35,956 nucleotides of DNA from a bacterium (GCA_014803525.1 JAAVBP010000022.1:1-35956); one strand, 5' to 3'; shown: positions 1 through 10,713, counted from the first letter of the stretch. The notes: generated by a model from the sequence alone, not told the origin. Made by a program: numbers and translations.

Positions 1-375
1 ACATGCTGTTGGCCGGGGCACCCTCTATATTTGTAAACAGATTTTCCGGGATCGACTTCAGGCCGGTGCAGCCACTAAATGTGCTACTGAACATGTCATC
101 GGCCGGGGCACCCTCTATACTCGCAAACAGATTTTCCGGAATCGATGTCAGGCCAGTGCAGCCACTAAATGTGTTGCTAAACATGCCATCGGTCGGGGCA
201 CCATGAATGCCCGCAAACAGATTTGCCGGAATCGATGTCAGGCCAGTGCAGCCACTAAATGTGCTACTGAACATGTAGCTGGCCGGGGCACCCTCTATAC
301 TCGCAAACAGATTTTCCGGAATCGATGTCAGACCAGTGCAGCCACTAAATGTGTTGCTAAACAACCCTTTTGTCG
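1..375 (-). repeat. Near-identical 90-nt coding repeats in the third module
   Basis: Units beginning near 31, 121, 211 and 301 have a 90-nt period (30 residues, ending GLTSIP instead of GLTGSIP). The stretches at about 121-185 and 301-365 differ by roughly one base, while repeats elsewhere in the gene are diverged. This points to recent duplication or gene conversion within the gene. Confidence 0.8.
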
Positions 376-3300
376 TCTGCGCATCAAGTCCGGCAAACAG
401 ATTCCCAGGAAGTGTTTTTAACCCGCTGCATTCACCAAATGTATACGAGAACGCAAAATTTGCAGGGATACCCGACAGACCAGAAAATAAATTTTCCGGG
501 ATTGATGTCAGACCACTGCAACCAGCAAAAGTACCATAAAACATTCCTGCGGTCGGGGCACCATGAATGCCCGCAAACAGATTTTCAGGAATAGTCCCAG
601 TCAAATTTTTAGCATTTTTAAGCGTCACACGGAATGAAGGTTGTTGTCCAGGCTCGCTGCCATCACCAATGGTTGGGAAAACAGCACCCAATGCCCCCGA
701 TATCCCGGCGACAGGGTTACGCCCTGTTTCATCGTCATAAAATGATATTGCGGAAAATTCGTTCGTTTCAAGATCTTCTTCAATGTCACCATCAAAATAA
801 GCTTCCTCTACGTATCCAGTGGCCCGCCCTTCAATACTTATGGTTTGCGCCGCAGCTGTGGCATAGCTATGACTGTATTTTTCCATATCGGTTGTTGTAC
901 GCTCAATCGTTTCTGTCTGACCATCACCCCAATCAACCATAAACGTACCCGCCGCAGACATATTAAACGAAAATTCGGCCGTATCATCTGTGGTCGTAAC
1001 CCAGAATTTTGGTGCAACTGCAGAGCACATAACATTAGTTACGTTTGTTCCAGCAAACAATGAATATGTAAACAGAATTTCTTCTGATGGATAATTCATA
1101 TCGCCAAACAGGTCATCCGGCACACACCCTGTTAATCCGACACAATCATAAAATGTACGAAGGAATGCATAGGTTTTCATATCACCGGATAATTCACCGA
1201 AAAACTTATCAGGTATACCACCGGACAATCCTGTGCATCCATAAAATGTACTATTATACATATCCGCAGCGACATCCCCCTTTATTCCCGCAAACAACCC
1301 GGACGGCAGATTTCCGGTCAGGCCCGAACAACCACTAAATGTACTGGTAAACATACCGACCGCCGGTGCACCGGATATGTTATCAAACAATCCCGCTGGG
1401 ATTGATCCCGTCAGACCACGGCACGCGGCAAAAGTGTTATGGAACATACTTTGCGCCGGCGCGCCATATACCCCAGCAAACAGTTTTTCTGGGATCGAAC
1501 CGGACAGATTAGTACACCCATTAAATGTACCACTAAATATGGCATATTGCGGGCGGCCCGATATTCCGGAAAACAACCCCGCCGGAATTGAACCAGATAA
1601 ACCCGAACACTTATAGAACGTGTTAAAAAACATCGAGCCCGCTGGCGCCCCATTTATCCCCGCGAATAAATTTTCCGGGATAGAGCCGCTCAGGCCACCA
1701 CACCCAGAAAATGTTTCTTGGAACATAGCAGATGCTGGCGCCCCAGACATGCCAACGAACAGATTTTCAGGGATTTCGCCAGACAAATTGCTGCAACCGT
1801 CAAATGTATAAGCAAAGATCCCGGGCGCAGGCTTGCCTTTTATTCCGGAAAACAAAGCACCAGGAATTTCACCCGACAGGTTCCTGCAGTTCTGGAAAGT
1901 GGCATAGAATAAATAATTGGCCGGGCCGGATATGCCAGCGAATAATTTTTCCGGAATAGAGCCGCTTAGGCTACTGCACCCAGAAAAAGTGGTATTGAAC
2001 GCACTGCTGGCCGGTTTTCCAACAAGGCCCGCAAACAATTTTTCCGGGATTGGACCCGACAATTTGCTGCACCCACTAAATGTTCCACGGAACATACTGT
2101 CAGCTGGCGCGCCACGCACGCCCGCAAACAATTCAACCGGTATTCCACCGGTTAATCCGGAACAGTTCGCAAACGCACCGGCAAACAGACTGGCGGCCGG
2201 CAGCCCAGAAATATCAGCAAACAGTCTGGCCGGGATTTCGCCGGTCAATTTTGAACACCCACTAAAAATAGCACTAAACATTAGCATTACCGGCGCACCA
2301 GATATTCCTGAAAATAAATCTTCGGGAATACTGCCGGTTAAATTTGTGCAATCTTTAAACAGGTTTGCAAACCTTGGCTGTTGAGTGGCGTCTGTACCGT
2401 CCGCAATCGTGGTAAATATACCGCCCAACGTGCCATCAATACCCGCAATATTTGTATTTCCTGCAAATGATATCGCAGCCTGATAGTTGTCCTCGCTATA
2501 TTCCATGGCACGGCCACCCATAGCAATGGTGTATTTGCCGGCGACACTGTATGTGTGACTGTATGTTTCGACGGTTGTATCCCCGCGCTTGATTATGTCG
2601 CGCGTGCCGTCACCCCAATCAACCATAAACGCACCCGCCGCAGACATATTAAACGAAAATTCGGCCGTATCATTTGTTGTGGTAACCCAGAATTTCGGTT
2701 CAAACGTCACAGAACACAAGGCCTGGTCAACACCGGAATTTATAAACGGATCGTCATCGGCAATTATCTCCGCCAATGTTGTATTGATTCCATCAAACAG
2801 CAAATCCGGTACGCATCCTATGATTTTATGACAGTTATAGAATGTTTCTTTAAACATATCCGCAGCGGGCGCACCAGACAAATTACCAAACAGTTTATCC
2901 GGGATATATCCACTTAATCGTTCACAGCTATAAAACGTTGCCCGATACATGCCATTGGCCGGGGCGCCATGCACCCCTTTAAACAGATCCGTCGGAATCG
3001 ATCCAGTTAACCCAATACAGGCAGTAAACGTCGATGCAAACATACTGTCCGCCGGCGCGCCAGATATCCCTGCAAACAAATCTTCGGGAATTTCCCCGGT
3101 CAGATTGGAACACGATATAAATGTCTCTTCGAACATTCTGGGGGCTGGTGCACCGGCAATACCGCGAAACAGACCGCCCGGTATCGAACCAGTAAGACCT
3201 GGACAATCCGCAAACAATGCGGTAAACATTGCCTCGGCCGGGGCGCCCGATATCCCTGCAAACAGATCTTCGGGAATTTCCCCGGTCAGACCCGTACAAT

Positions 3301-4708
3301 GCGCAAAACAACTCTGGAACATTCCGCCACTGGGCGCGCCACGAATTCCGGCAAATAATCCTGCGGGAATGGATCCGGTCAAACCTTTACACCCAGAAAA
3401 TGTTCCTGCCATCATATTACTGGCCGGCGCACCCTTGATCCCTGCAAATAAATTCCCCGGCAACGAACCGGTCAAACCACCACATCCCGAAAACGTACTT
3501 TTAAATATCATTGCCACCGGCGCGCCGGATATTCCTGAAAACAAATCCACCGGAATCGAACCCGTCAGGCCCGAACACCCATTAAAAGTATCCCAAAACA
3601 TGCCATAGACCGGTGCACCAGATATACCCGCAAATAAATCTGATGGGATAGAACCCGTCAGACCCGTACACCCAGAAAATGTGGCGCGAAATATTTCCCA
3701 CTGGGGATTACCACGCACATTTGCAAATAAATTTCTAGGTATCGGACCCGACAACCCCTTGCATCCTTCGAACGTGCTTGTAAACAGTTGATAACCGGTC
3801 ATATTGGTCACAACATCAAATAAACCGGCCGGAATAGCCCCCGTCAGGCCGCCGCACCCATCAAACGTGTGATAAAATATGCGAATTTTTGCATCACCAC
3901 GTAAATCCCCAAACAGCCCCGCCGGAATCGATCCCGTCAGTTTTGAGCATGATGTAAATGTCTCGCTAAACATATATCCAACCGGCGCACCACGCAATCC
4001 GGAAAACAAATCAGTGGGAATGGAACCGGCCAGGTTACTGCACCCACTAAACGTTCTAACAAACCGTGGCTGATGACCTGAGGCAATACCATCGCCAATA
4101 CTTGGGAACACTGCACCCAGCGAACCGGTTATACCCGCAAGATTAACATTATCCGCAAATGATATTGCAGCGTTTTCATTAATCGTACTGTAACCCGTTA
4201 CCTGGCCACCAATACGAATATTATATTCTTTGGGCACGGTGTACACATGACTGTATATCGTTGGATTCGTATCCGTGCGTACAATTATTTGTTTTTGCCC
4301 GTCACCCCAATCAACCTGGAACGTCCCAGACGCAGACATCATAAATTCAAACCGGTTTGTGGCGGGCGTGGTTTTAACAAAAAACTTGGGCTCTATGCGA
4401 ATTAAACGTTCCGCCGCATCAATTGCTGCAACGGTATCGGCCGCGTACTGTGTGGCATATTCACCGTTGCCATAATCCGTTATCGCATCGCCATTTAATA
4501 TTTTATTCGCACGGTCAACGGCGGTCAGCAGATATTTCATATTTGCTGCAACCTTTACATTTTGCAGCGCCGGATTATACGGAACCGTAATCCCCCATTT
4601 TTGTTCAATCAGCAGATGTATGTATTCAACGTTGACCATTTCGGCGGCGCGCGCGGAATTGCATAAAAATACGCCCATTAAACCCAATAAAATCAACAGC
4701 TTGCGCAT
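1..4708 (-). CDS. Giant secreted TpLRR/BspA-like repeat protein, 3' end outside window
   Basis: The reading frame is open from ATG 4708 to the left edge without a stop, at least 1569 residues. The start has a strong Shine-Dalgarno (AGGAG) and begins a signal peptide with likely cleavage after SARA (about residue 21). An alpha-helical N-terminal region (about 22-105) is followed by a beta-rich domain with a VDWGDG signature (about 108-170), then tandem 31-residue repeats of the form LFAGISGAPA-x3-MF-x2-TF-x-GC-x-GLTGSIP. I count 13 repeats, a second WGDG domain (coding near 2610-2621), 13 more repeats, a third WGDG domain (near 924-934) and at least 7 repeats. WGDG domains beside F-x-x-C-x-x-L-x-x-IP repeats resemble DUF285/BspA-type surface proteins. 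Export is well supported. Adhesion or display is inference. A paralogue lies at the right edge. Confidence 0.88.
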   Translation of the reverse strand, partial: MRKLLILLGLMGVFLCNSARAAEMVNVEYIHLLIEQKWGITVPYNPALQNVKVAANMKYLLTAVDRANKILNGDAITDYGNGEYATQYAADTVAAIDAAERLIRIEPKFFVKTTPATNRFEFMMSASGTFQVDWGDGQKQIIVRTDTNPTIYSHVYTVPKEYNIRIGGQVTGYSTINENAAISFADNVNLAGITGSLGAVFPSIGDGIASGHQPRFVRTFSGCSNLAGSIPTDLFSGLRGAPVGYMFSETFTSCSKLTGSIPAGLFGDLRGDAKIRIFYHTFDGCGGLTGAIPAGLFDVVTNMTGYQLFTSTFEGCKGLSGPIPRNLFANVRGNPQWEIFRATFSGCTGLTGSIPSDLFAGISGAPVYGMFWDTFNGCSGLTGSIPVDLFSGISGAPVAMIFKSTFSGCGGLTGSLPGNLFAGIKGAPASNMMAGTFSGCKGLTGSIPAGLFAGIRGAPSGGMFQSCFAHCTGLTGEIPEDLFAGISGAPAEAMFTALFADCPGLTGSIPGGLFRGIAGAPAPRMFEETFISCSNLTGEIPEDLFAGISGAPADSMFASTFTACIGLTGSIPTDLFKGVHGAPANGMYRATFYSCERLSGYIPDKLFGNLSGAPAADMFKETFYNCHKIIGCVPDLLFDGINTTLAEIIADDDPFINSGVDQALCSVTFEPKFWVTTTNDTAEFSFNMSAAGAFMVDWGDGTRDIIKRGDTTVETYSHTYSVAGKYTIAMGGRAMEYSEDNYQAAISFAGNTNIAGIDGTLGGIFTTIADGTDATQQPRFANLFKDCTNLTGSIPEDLFSGISGAPVMLMFSAIFSGCSKLTGEIPARLFADISGLPAASLFAGAFANCSGLTGGIPVELFAGVRGAPADSMFRGTFSGCSKLSGPIPEKLFAGLVGKPASSAFNTTFSGCSSLSGSIPEKLFAGISGPANYLFYATFQNCRNLSGEIPGALFSGIKGKPAPGIFAYTFDGCSNLSGEIPENLFVGMSGAPASAMFQETFSGCGGLSGSIPENLFAGINGAPAGSMFFNTFYKCSGLSGSIPAGLFSGISGRPQYAIFSGTFNGCTNLSGSIPEKLFAGVYGAPAQSMFHNTFAACRGLTGSIPAGLFDNISGAPAVGMFTSTFSGCSGLTGNLPSGLFAGIKGDVAADMYNSTFYGCTGLSGGIPDKFFGELSGDMKTYAFLRTFYDCVGLTGCVPDDLFGDMNYPSEEILFTYSLFAGTNVTNVMCSAVAPKFWVTTTDDTAEFSFNMSAAGTFMVDWGDGQTETIERTTTDMEKYSHSYATAAAQTISIEGRATGYVEEAYFDGDIEEDLETNEFSAISFYDDETGRNPVAGISGALGAVFPTIGDGSEPGQQPSFRVTLKNAKNLTGTIPENLFAGIHGAPTAGMFYGTFAGCSGLTSIPENLFSGLSGIPANFAFSYTFGECSGLKTLPGNLFAGLDAQTTKGLFSNTFSGCTGLTSIPENLFASIEGAPASYMFSSTFSGCTGLTSIPANLFAGIHGAPTDGMFSNTFSGCTGLTSIPENLFASIEGAPADDMFSSTFSGCTGLKSIPENLFTNIEGAPANSM

Positions 4709-4831
4709 TCTTTCTCCTCTGCCTAATAAAAAGGGTCCTTTAATTTCGTATAAATATTAGAAAAAATCCCCCCGTAAATCCAGTGTTTTTTGCGCCAAAA
4801 CTATGCCTAATCGAAACCACCCTTTTTATAT

Positions 4832-4856
4832 AAAAAATCCGACATATATCGGATTT
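4832..4856 (-). terminator. Intrinsic terminator, second in line after tRNA-Gly
   Basis: On the minus strand the stem AAATCCGA/TCGGATTT with a six-base loop runs into a T tract. It follows a second copy of the GCACCAGATATT motif found at the 3' end of tRNA-Gly. Confidence 0.65.
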
Positions 4857-4884
4857 GAATATCTGGTGCTCCGCAACGTACTTC

Positions 4885-4901
4885 GGGCGTTTTTAACGCC
4901 C
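4885..4901. other. GC-rich hairpin of unknown role
   Basis: GGGCGTT and AACGCCC form a 7-bp stem with a three-base loop. It lies in the non-coding stretch between the giant gene and tRNA-Gly and has no T tract. The surrounding roughly 70 nt are GC-rich and unassigned. Confidence 0.4.
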
Positions 4902-4938
4902 TCGCCTCGCATCTCGCCCCTTTGCCGCACCCGTTAAA

Positions 4939-4963
4939 GAAAAAACACCCTTTCGGGTGTTTT
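4939..4963 (-). terminator. Intrinsic terminator of tRNA-Gly
   Basis: On the minus strand AAAACACCC and GGGTGTTTT pair around a GAAA loop and are followed by T residues, 13 nt after the CCA end of tRNA-Gly. Confidence 0.8.
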
Positions 4964-4975
4964 CCTTTCAATATC

Positions 4976-5052
4976 TGGTGCGAGCAAAGGGGCTCGAACC
5001 CTCGACCTCAACCTTGGCAAGGTTGCGCTCTAGCCAACTGAGCTACGCTCGC
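4976..5052 (-). tRNA. tRNA-Gly(GCC)
   Basis: A complete cloverleaf can be folded. The acceptor stem GCGAGCG pairs with TGCTCGC (one G-U), the D arm has GCTC/GAGC, the anticodon loop TTGCCAA gives anticodon GCC, and the T arm contains GGTTCGAACC. Discriminator A is followed by an encoded CCA (4976-4978). A promoter-like TTGCAT-N16-TAATAA precedes it and an intrinsic terminator follows. Confidence 0.95.
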
Positions 5053-5065
5053 ACTGCGGTTTGTA

Positions 5066-5093
5066 TTATTACATGTATTTTTACCCAATGCAA
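5066..5093 (-). promoter_or_regulatory. Probable promoter of tRNA-Gly
   Basis: The minus strand carries TTGCAT (5088-5093), 16 nt, then TAATAA (5066-5071), ending 13 nt before the tRNA. The -35 hexamer is the same as at tRNA-Arg. The -10 box is imperfect. Confidence 0.45.
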
Positions 5094-5115
5094 GTATTAT
5101 TTTTAAAAAAATAAA

Positions 5116-5141
5116 AAAAACCGCCAGATGGCGGTTTTTTG
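5116..5141. terminator. Intrinsic terminator ending the era-tgt operon
   Basis: CCGCCA and TGGCGG form a compact hairpin flanked by A and T tracts, so it works in either direction. It lies just after the stop of the coiled-coil membrane protein gene. Confidence 0.85.
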
Positions 5142-5158
5142 TACCTTACCTAAACTGA

Positions 5159-6190
5159 TTAGAACCATTTCCACGGTTGCAACATTTTTATAAAATTCAT
5201 TGCACCACGGCGGTCAACAAATGTGTGGCCACAACGCGGACATACCTGGAACGGTGCGATCATCATTTTGACCTTTTTATTCACTTGCATCCAGATGTAC
5301 AGCCCTGCAATCCATGCCGCCAGAACCAGTCCCCATGCAACGTAACCAAAGTATTTATCAACCGTATCTGTGATAACCGTGATAACTGTCACATTAGATT
5401 TTGACAGGTCATTATAAATCTTGGTTGCAACCGGCCATGTTGACGGACGCCATGGATACACGTGTTTGATACCATAATTGGTCAGTAACGTAGTCCCCAG
5501 ACCGCCTGTGTTTTTATCCAACTGGTTCTTAATCGCTTCGTCTATCATCTTGTCGAATTCCAGCTGCAATACAGATGCCAGATTTTGTTCAACCTTGTCC
5601 AATTGGGCATTTACTTTGGCGGCAACGTCATCGACCTTTGCAATTGCCTGGTCGGCCTTGGATACGGCATTATCCGCCTTGTCTACGGCACCATCAACTT
5701 TGTTTAACGCATTGTCAATACCATCTGTTTTAATACCAAATTTACCGGCAATACCGCTCAAATTTTTCAGGCCCGCGGTCGTTTCTTTGGCTTTTGCATT
5801 GGTATCATGAGCCTTGGCTGTTTGTTCGGACGCCTTGGCCGTGGCATCGGTTACTTTATCAACTGCGGCCTCTGCCATCTTTACCTTGTCAATTGCGTAT
5901 GCAACGGGCTTTTCCAGATTGATGGATTTTTTAATCCCCTCTAATAATTTTTCATACTGTTCAACGATATTGCGTTGCAGGTCAAAGAACATTGACACAA
6001 CAATTGATTTCTTGATCGGCTGAGAGTATGTATTTTTCACATGCAGCGGCGCCCATATTACCAGCGCGAACCACACAATTGTTATTACGGCAAAAATCTG
6101 TTTTACGCGGGTGACATATGACGTCTTGCGCGCAACAGTCTTTGCACCGCCGTGATCGATTACCTCGACCTCTTTGGGTTTACGTGCCAT
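5159..6190 (-). CDS. Coiled-coil membrane protein with a C-terminal CxxC motif
   Basis: I do not recognise this 343-residue protein. The start has AAAGGAG upstream. A basic N-terminus is followed by a membrane segment at about 31-50. A long helical part (about 100-220) is built of imperfect heptad-like repeats rich in Ala, Lys and Asp, such as KVDGAVDKADNAVSKADQ. A second membrane segment lies at about 282-304, followed by a tail with CPRCGHTF, which could be half of a zinc-binding knuckle. The arrangement suggests a coiled coil exposed between two membrane anchors, probably on the periplasmic side because the N-terminus is strongly basic. It is the last gene of the era-queA-tgt operon, 30 nt after tgt. 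Its function is unknown. Confidence 0.85.
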   Translation of the reverse strand: MARKPKEVEVIDHGGAKTVARKTSYVTRVKQIFAVITIVWFALVIWAPLHVKNTYSQPIKKSIVVSMFFDLQRNIVEQYEKLLEGIKKSINLEKPVAYAIDKVKMAEAAVDKVTDATAKASEQTAKAHDTNAKAKETTAGLKNLSGIAGKFGIKTDGIDNALNKVDGAVDKADNAVSKADQAIAKVDDVAAKVNAQLDKVEQNLASVLQLEFDKMIDEAIKNQLDKNTGGLGTTLLTNYGIKHVYPWRPSTWPVATKIYNDLSKSNVTVITVITDTVDKYFGYVAWGLVLAAWIAGLYIWMQVNKKVKMMIAPFQVCPRCGHTFVDRRGAMNFIKMLQPWKWF

Positions 6191-6220
6191 TTCTTTTTCT
6201 CCTTTCCTTTTATAACGACA

Positions 6221-8361
<2,141 letters not shown>

Positions 8362-8363
8362 AT

Positions 8364-8795
8364 CTAACGTTGTTTCTGTTTCATTTGGCGCACGATGCTG
8401 TCGCGGCGGGCCGCATCACGGCGCACATCGTTCAATGTTTTGCCGTTCAGCGTTGTGATAGCATGCATGTGATATCCCCAGCGCGGATTCATTCCAACCG
8501 ATGTAATGGAATCACGATTCAAATAATGCGCCCGGCCGGTTATCGTATCACCAACGTTAATATAAGGCCAAAATCCCGGCACCCCATCGGCTGTATCGCG
8601 TTTAAATGTCATGGTATGACGCTCGTTCGGGTTGGATACCGGATGGTATGTTATTACCTTGTCGCCCTTTTCTGAAACTATATATTTATCTTCGCGCATA
8701 AATGCGAGCATAAGCGCATATGTAAATACAGCCAGCCCCAGCGCCGTTGTTGTAAATACTATCGCAGCCTTTTGATTTTCAGTCAATTTTTTCAT
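8364..8795 (-). CDS. Small membrane-anchored protein, paralogue 3 of 3
   Basis: This unrecognised 143-residue protein has one N-terminal membrane segment (about 11-31) with a short cytoplasmic tail, then a soluble domain presumed periplasmic. It shares a pattern with the two genes upstream: a YIVS-x-KGDKVI strand, NVGDTI-x-GR, a TLNGKTL-x-D motif and a charged tail RRDSIVRQMKQKQR. Its ATG overlaps the previous stop by one base (TAATG). The three genes are tandem duplicates that have diverged strongly. Lying between era and queA says nothing specific about their role. Confidence 0.8.
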   Translation of the reverse strand: MKKLTENQKAAIVFTTTALGLAVFTYALMLAFMREDKYIVSEKGDKVITYHPVSNPNERHTMTFKRDTADGVPGFWPYINVGDTITGRAHYLNRDSITSVGMNPRWGYHMHAITTLNGKTLNDVRRDAARRDSIVRQMKQKQR

Positions 8796-9205
8796 TATCT
8801 CTGCTTCTGCTTTGTGCGCGCGGCGCGGGTCATTTCCTGGATTATTGTATCTTCGACAGTCGGTTCAGCCACATAATCCGACGGCAAATCATCACAGTTT
8901 ATAATATAGCGCGCGATGGTGTCCGGGCTGACCATCAAATAAATGCGGTTGCGATTTGCCATATATGTACCGCGAATTGTATCGCCGGGCGCCGCGTTGC
9001 GATACAGGCGCCCACCCGCCGGAAAAGTGCCGCAATCAATAACATAGTGGGCGTCAGCATCCGCAACATCGCGCAGATGCAGTTTATTGTTCCCCTTGGC
9101 CGTAACAACCGTGCGCACGGTCATATTTGTGCATGCCGGCGTCCCCGATGTCAGCATTACACCAGCGGCCCCCAACACTAATTTATAAGTCCATTTCATG
9201 TTCAT
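8795..9205 (-). CDS. Small exported protein, paralogue 2 of 3
   Basis: This 136-residue protein begins with a hydrophobic export segment (MKWTYKLVLGAAGVML). A Cys follows in SGTPAC, which is lipobox-like but imperfect, so a lipoprotein is possible but not certain. The body carries the family features in degenerate form: a VVTAKGNNKLHL strand, PGDTIRGTYM, and a tail DTIIQEMTRAARTKQKQR. It lacks the clear NGK-S/T-L motif of the other two and is the most diverged copy. AGAGG lies upstream of ATG 9205, although a second Met at codon 3 is possible. The function is unknown. Confidence 0.75.
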   Translation of the reverse strand: MNMKWTYKLVLGAAGVMLTSGTPACTNMTVRTVVTAKGNNKLHLRDVADADAHYVIDCGTFPAGGRLYRNAAPGDTIRGTYMANRNRIYLMVSPDTIARYIINCDDLPSDYVAEPTVEDTIIQEMTRAARTKQKQR

Positions 9206-9216
9206 TGATGTGCCTC

Positions 9217-9699
9217 TTATTTCTGTTTCTGGCGCATGGTGCGCAAAATGCTGTCACGACGGGCGATTTTGATATTATTTGCCTCTGCCTTTTTAATATC
9301 CAACAGTGATTTTCCGTTTATGCTGTATATGCTATACTGCCGATCTTGTGAGAAATATTCCATATAACTCGGACGCAATCCATGATAGATTTCAGATACC
9401 GGAACAATTAATTCATCCATCGCACTTTTGCGGCCCAATATCGTGTCTCCAACATTGATATTTCTATACACCAAGGAATCTGTATTAAACGGCCCAAACT
9501 CCATCACATGCAGGTCTGCACGGTCTGAAATTGGCGCATATATGACTTTATAATTTTCTTTGTCCGTGATGATGTATTCTGAGTCATCGGCCTTGTCACG
9601 ACCGGCTAAAAAGCACATCATCAAGCCCATAATACCAATAAACGGCACCAGAGCACACGCCATCCCACAACCAAAATTTTCATTTTTCTTGTCTGACAT
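9217..9699 (-). CDS. Small membrane-anchored protein, paralogue 1 of 3
   Basis: This 160-residue protein has a polar start, a membrane segment at about 11-31 (GMACALVPFIGIMGLMMCFLAG) and a soluble domain. Features shared with the gene at 8364 are YIITDKENYKVIY, NINVGDTILGR, SINGKSLLDIKK and the tail RRDSILRTMRQKQK, which establish common ancestry. The Shine-Dalgarno is weak (GGG). It lies 12 nt after era and heads the run of three paralogues. I know no named family for it. Confidence 0.8.
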   Translation of the reverse strand: MSDKKNENFGCGMACALVPFIGIMGLMMCFLAGRDKADDSEYIITDKENYKVIYAPISDRADLHVMEFGPFNTDSLVYRNINVGDTILGRKSAMDELIVPVSEIYHGLRPSYMEYFSQDRQYSIYSINGKSLLDIKKAEANNIKIARRDSILRTMRQKQK

Positions 9700-9711
9700 T
9701 TTTAATACCCT

Positions 9712-10605
9712 TTACTTCTTAAACTCCAGACCTTGGTCTGTATAGTTTTCGGCCTTGTTCTCCCAATCCGGTTCTACACGCACAAACAGGTGCAGGCGTG
9801 CGTTTACCCCCCATTGATCTTGGATATCATGACGTGCGGCCGTGCCGATTTGCTTTAACTGCGCCCCGCCCCGACCGATTACAATCTTTTTATGCGCGTC
9901 ATTCTGTACAACTATTTTCTGATAGATATCCAGAACACCTTCGCTATCCACGTCTACTTTTTCAGTCACGACATTGATATGATATGGCAATTCTTGATGA
10001 ATATACTTATAAACCTTTTCACGCGTCAATTCCGCCAAATATAATTCATCCGGAACATCAACCAGGTCGGCCGGGTCAAACAGATATGGCGACGCCGGCA
10101 TTACGGCCGCGAGCGCCCCCAGCATTCCCGTGACACCATCGTTTTTCAATGCGGATATCATAAAGATCTCTTTGAAATCGGCCAGTCCGGACAATTCCGC
10201 CACGATGGGCAGCAAGTCCTGCTTTTTTACCGCATCAACCTTGTTTAATGCCACGAACAAGTTCGGGCGGTCCGCTATTTTTTCCACCAATCCGCGAATT
10301 GTGGCCGTTATCCCCTTTTGCGCGTCCAGAATCAGCAGGATTGCGTCCGCGTCAGATACCGCATCCATGGCCGCGCCAACCATTGCACGGTCCAGACGGC
10401 GTGATGGCTTAAAAACACCGGGAGTGTCCACGAATATCAACTGACGATCACCCACCATCTTTACGGCACGCAGACGTGTTCGCGTGGTTTGCACCTTGTG
10501 CGATACGATGGATACTTTCCGCCCCATAATTTGATTCAACAATGTACTTTTGCCCGCATTTGTGGGCCCAATAATAGCAATAAAGCCAGAGTATGTTTCT
10601 TTCAT
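9712..10605 (-). CDS. era: GTPase Era
   Basis: Era is an essential GTPase that binds the 3' end of 16S rRNA during 30S subunit maturation. The 297 residues contain G1 GPTNAGKST, the switch I Thr in the QTTRTR region, G3 DTPG, G4 NKVD and G5 SALK. A C-terminal KH domain follows, with the signature IVIGRGGAQLKQIG. I place the start at ATG 10605 (MKETYSG). A GTG two codons upstream is also in frame. No Shine-Dalgarno is visible, and an extended -10 (TG-C-TATATA) ends 7 nt before this ATG, so the mRNA is probably leaderless. It is the first gene of a minus-strand operon running to tgt and the gene at 5159. Confidence 0.96.
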   Translation of the reverse strand: MKETYSGFIAIIGPTNAGKSTLLNQIMGRKVSIVSHKVQTTRTRLRAVKMVGDRQLIFVDTPGVFKPSRRLDRAMVGAAMDAVSDADAILLILDAQKGITATIRGLVEKIADRPNLFVALNKVDAVKKQDLLPIVAELSGLADFKEIFMISALKNDGVTGMLGALAAVMPASPYLFDPADLVDVPDELYLAELTREKVYKYIHQELPYHINVVTEKVDVDSEGVLDIYQKIVVQNDAHKKIVIGRGGAQLKQIGTAARHDIQDQWGVNARLHLFVRVEPDWENKAENYTDQGLEFKK

Positions 10606-10612
10606 ACACACA

Positions 10613-10643
10613 TATATAGCACACTAAAATAAAAAGTGAACAA
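10613..10643 (-). promoter_or_regulatory. Probable era promoter with extended -10
   Basis: TATATA lies at 10613-10618 preceded by TGC, an extended -10. The -35 is poor (TTCACT at 16 nt, or TTGTTC at 19 nt). The -10 ends 7 nt before the era ATG. Confidence 0.5.
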
Positions 10644-10648
10644 AAATA

Positions 10649-10679
10649 TTGACTATTAATTGACAAATGTTATTATAAG
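10649..10679 (+). promoter_or_regulatory. Probable promoter of the MazG-like gene
   Basis: TTGACT (10649-10654), 16 nt, then TATTAT (10671-10676), overlapping an alternative TATAAG. It lies about 38 nt before the start codon, back to back with the era promoter. Confidence 0.6.
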
Positions 10680-10713
10680 TACAAAACACAACAAAAAATC
10701 ACAGGATTTATCT

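Noticed and set aside
1-375. CRISPR-like array from the regular near-identical repeats
   Set aside because: The 90-nt repeats are continuous, have no unique spacers and are in frame within a long coding region.
1917-2384. Plus-strand open frames of up to 219 codons across 1-4073 (for example 1917-2384 and 2949-3608)
   Set aside because: They are antisense to the repeat-protein gene. Their own repetition simply mirrors the 90/93-nt period of the real frame, and none has a ribosome site.
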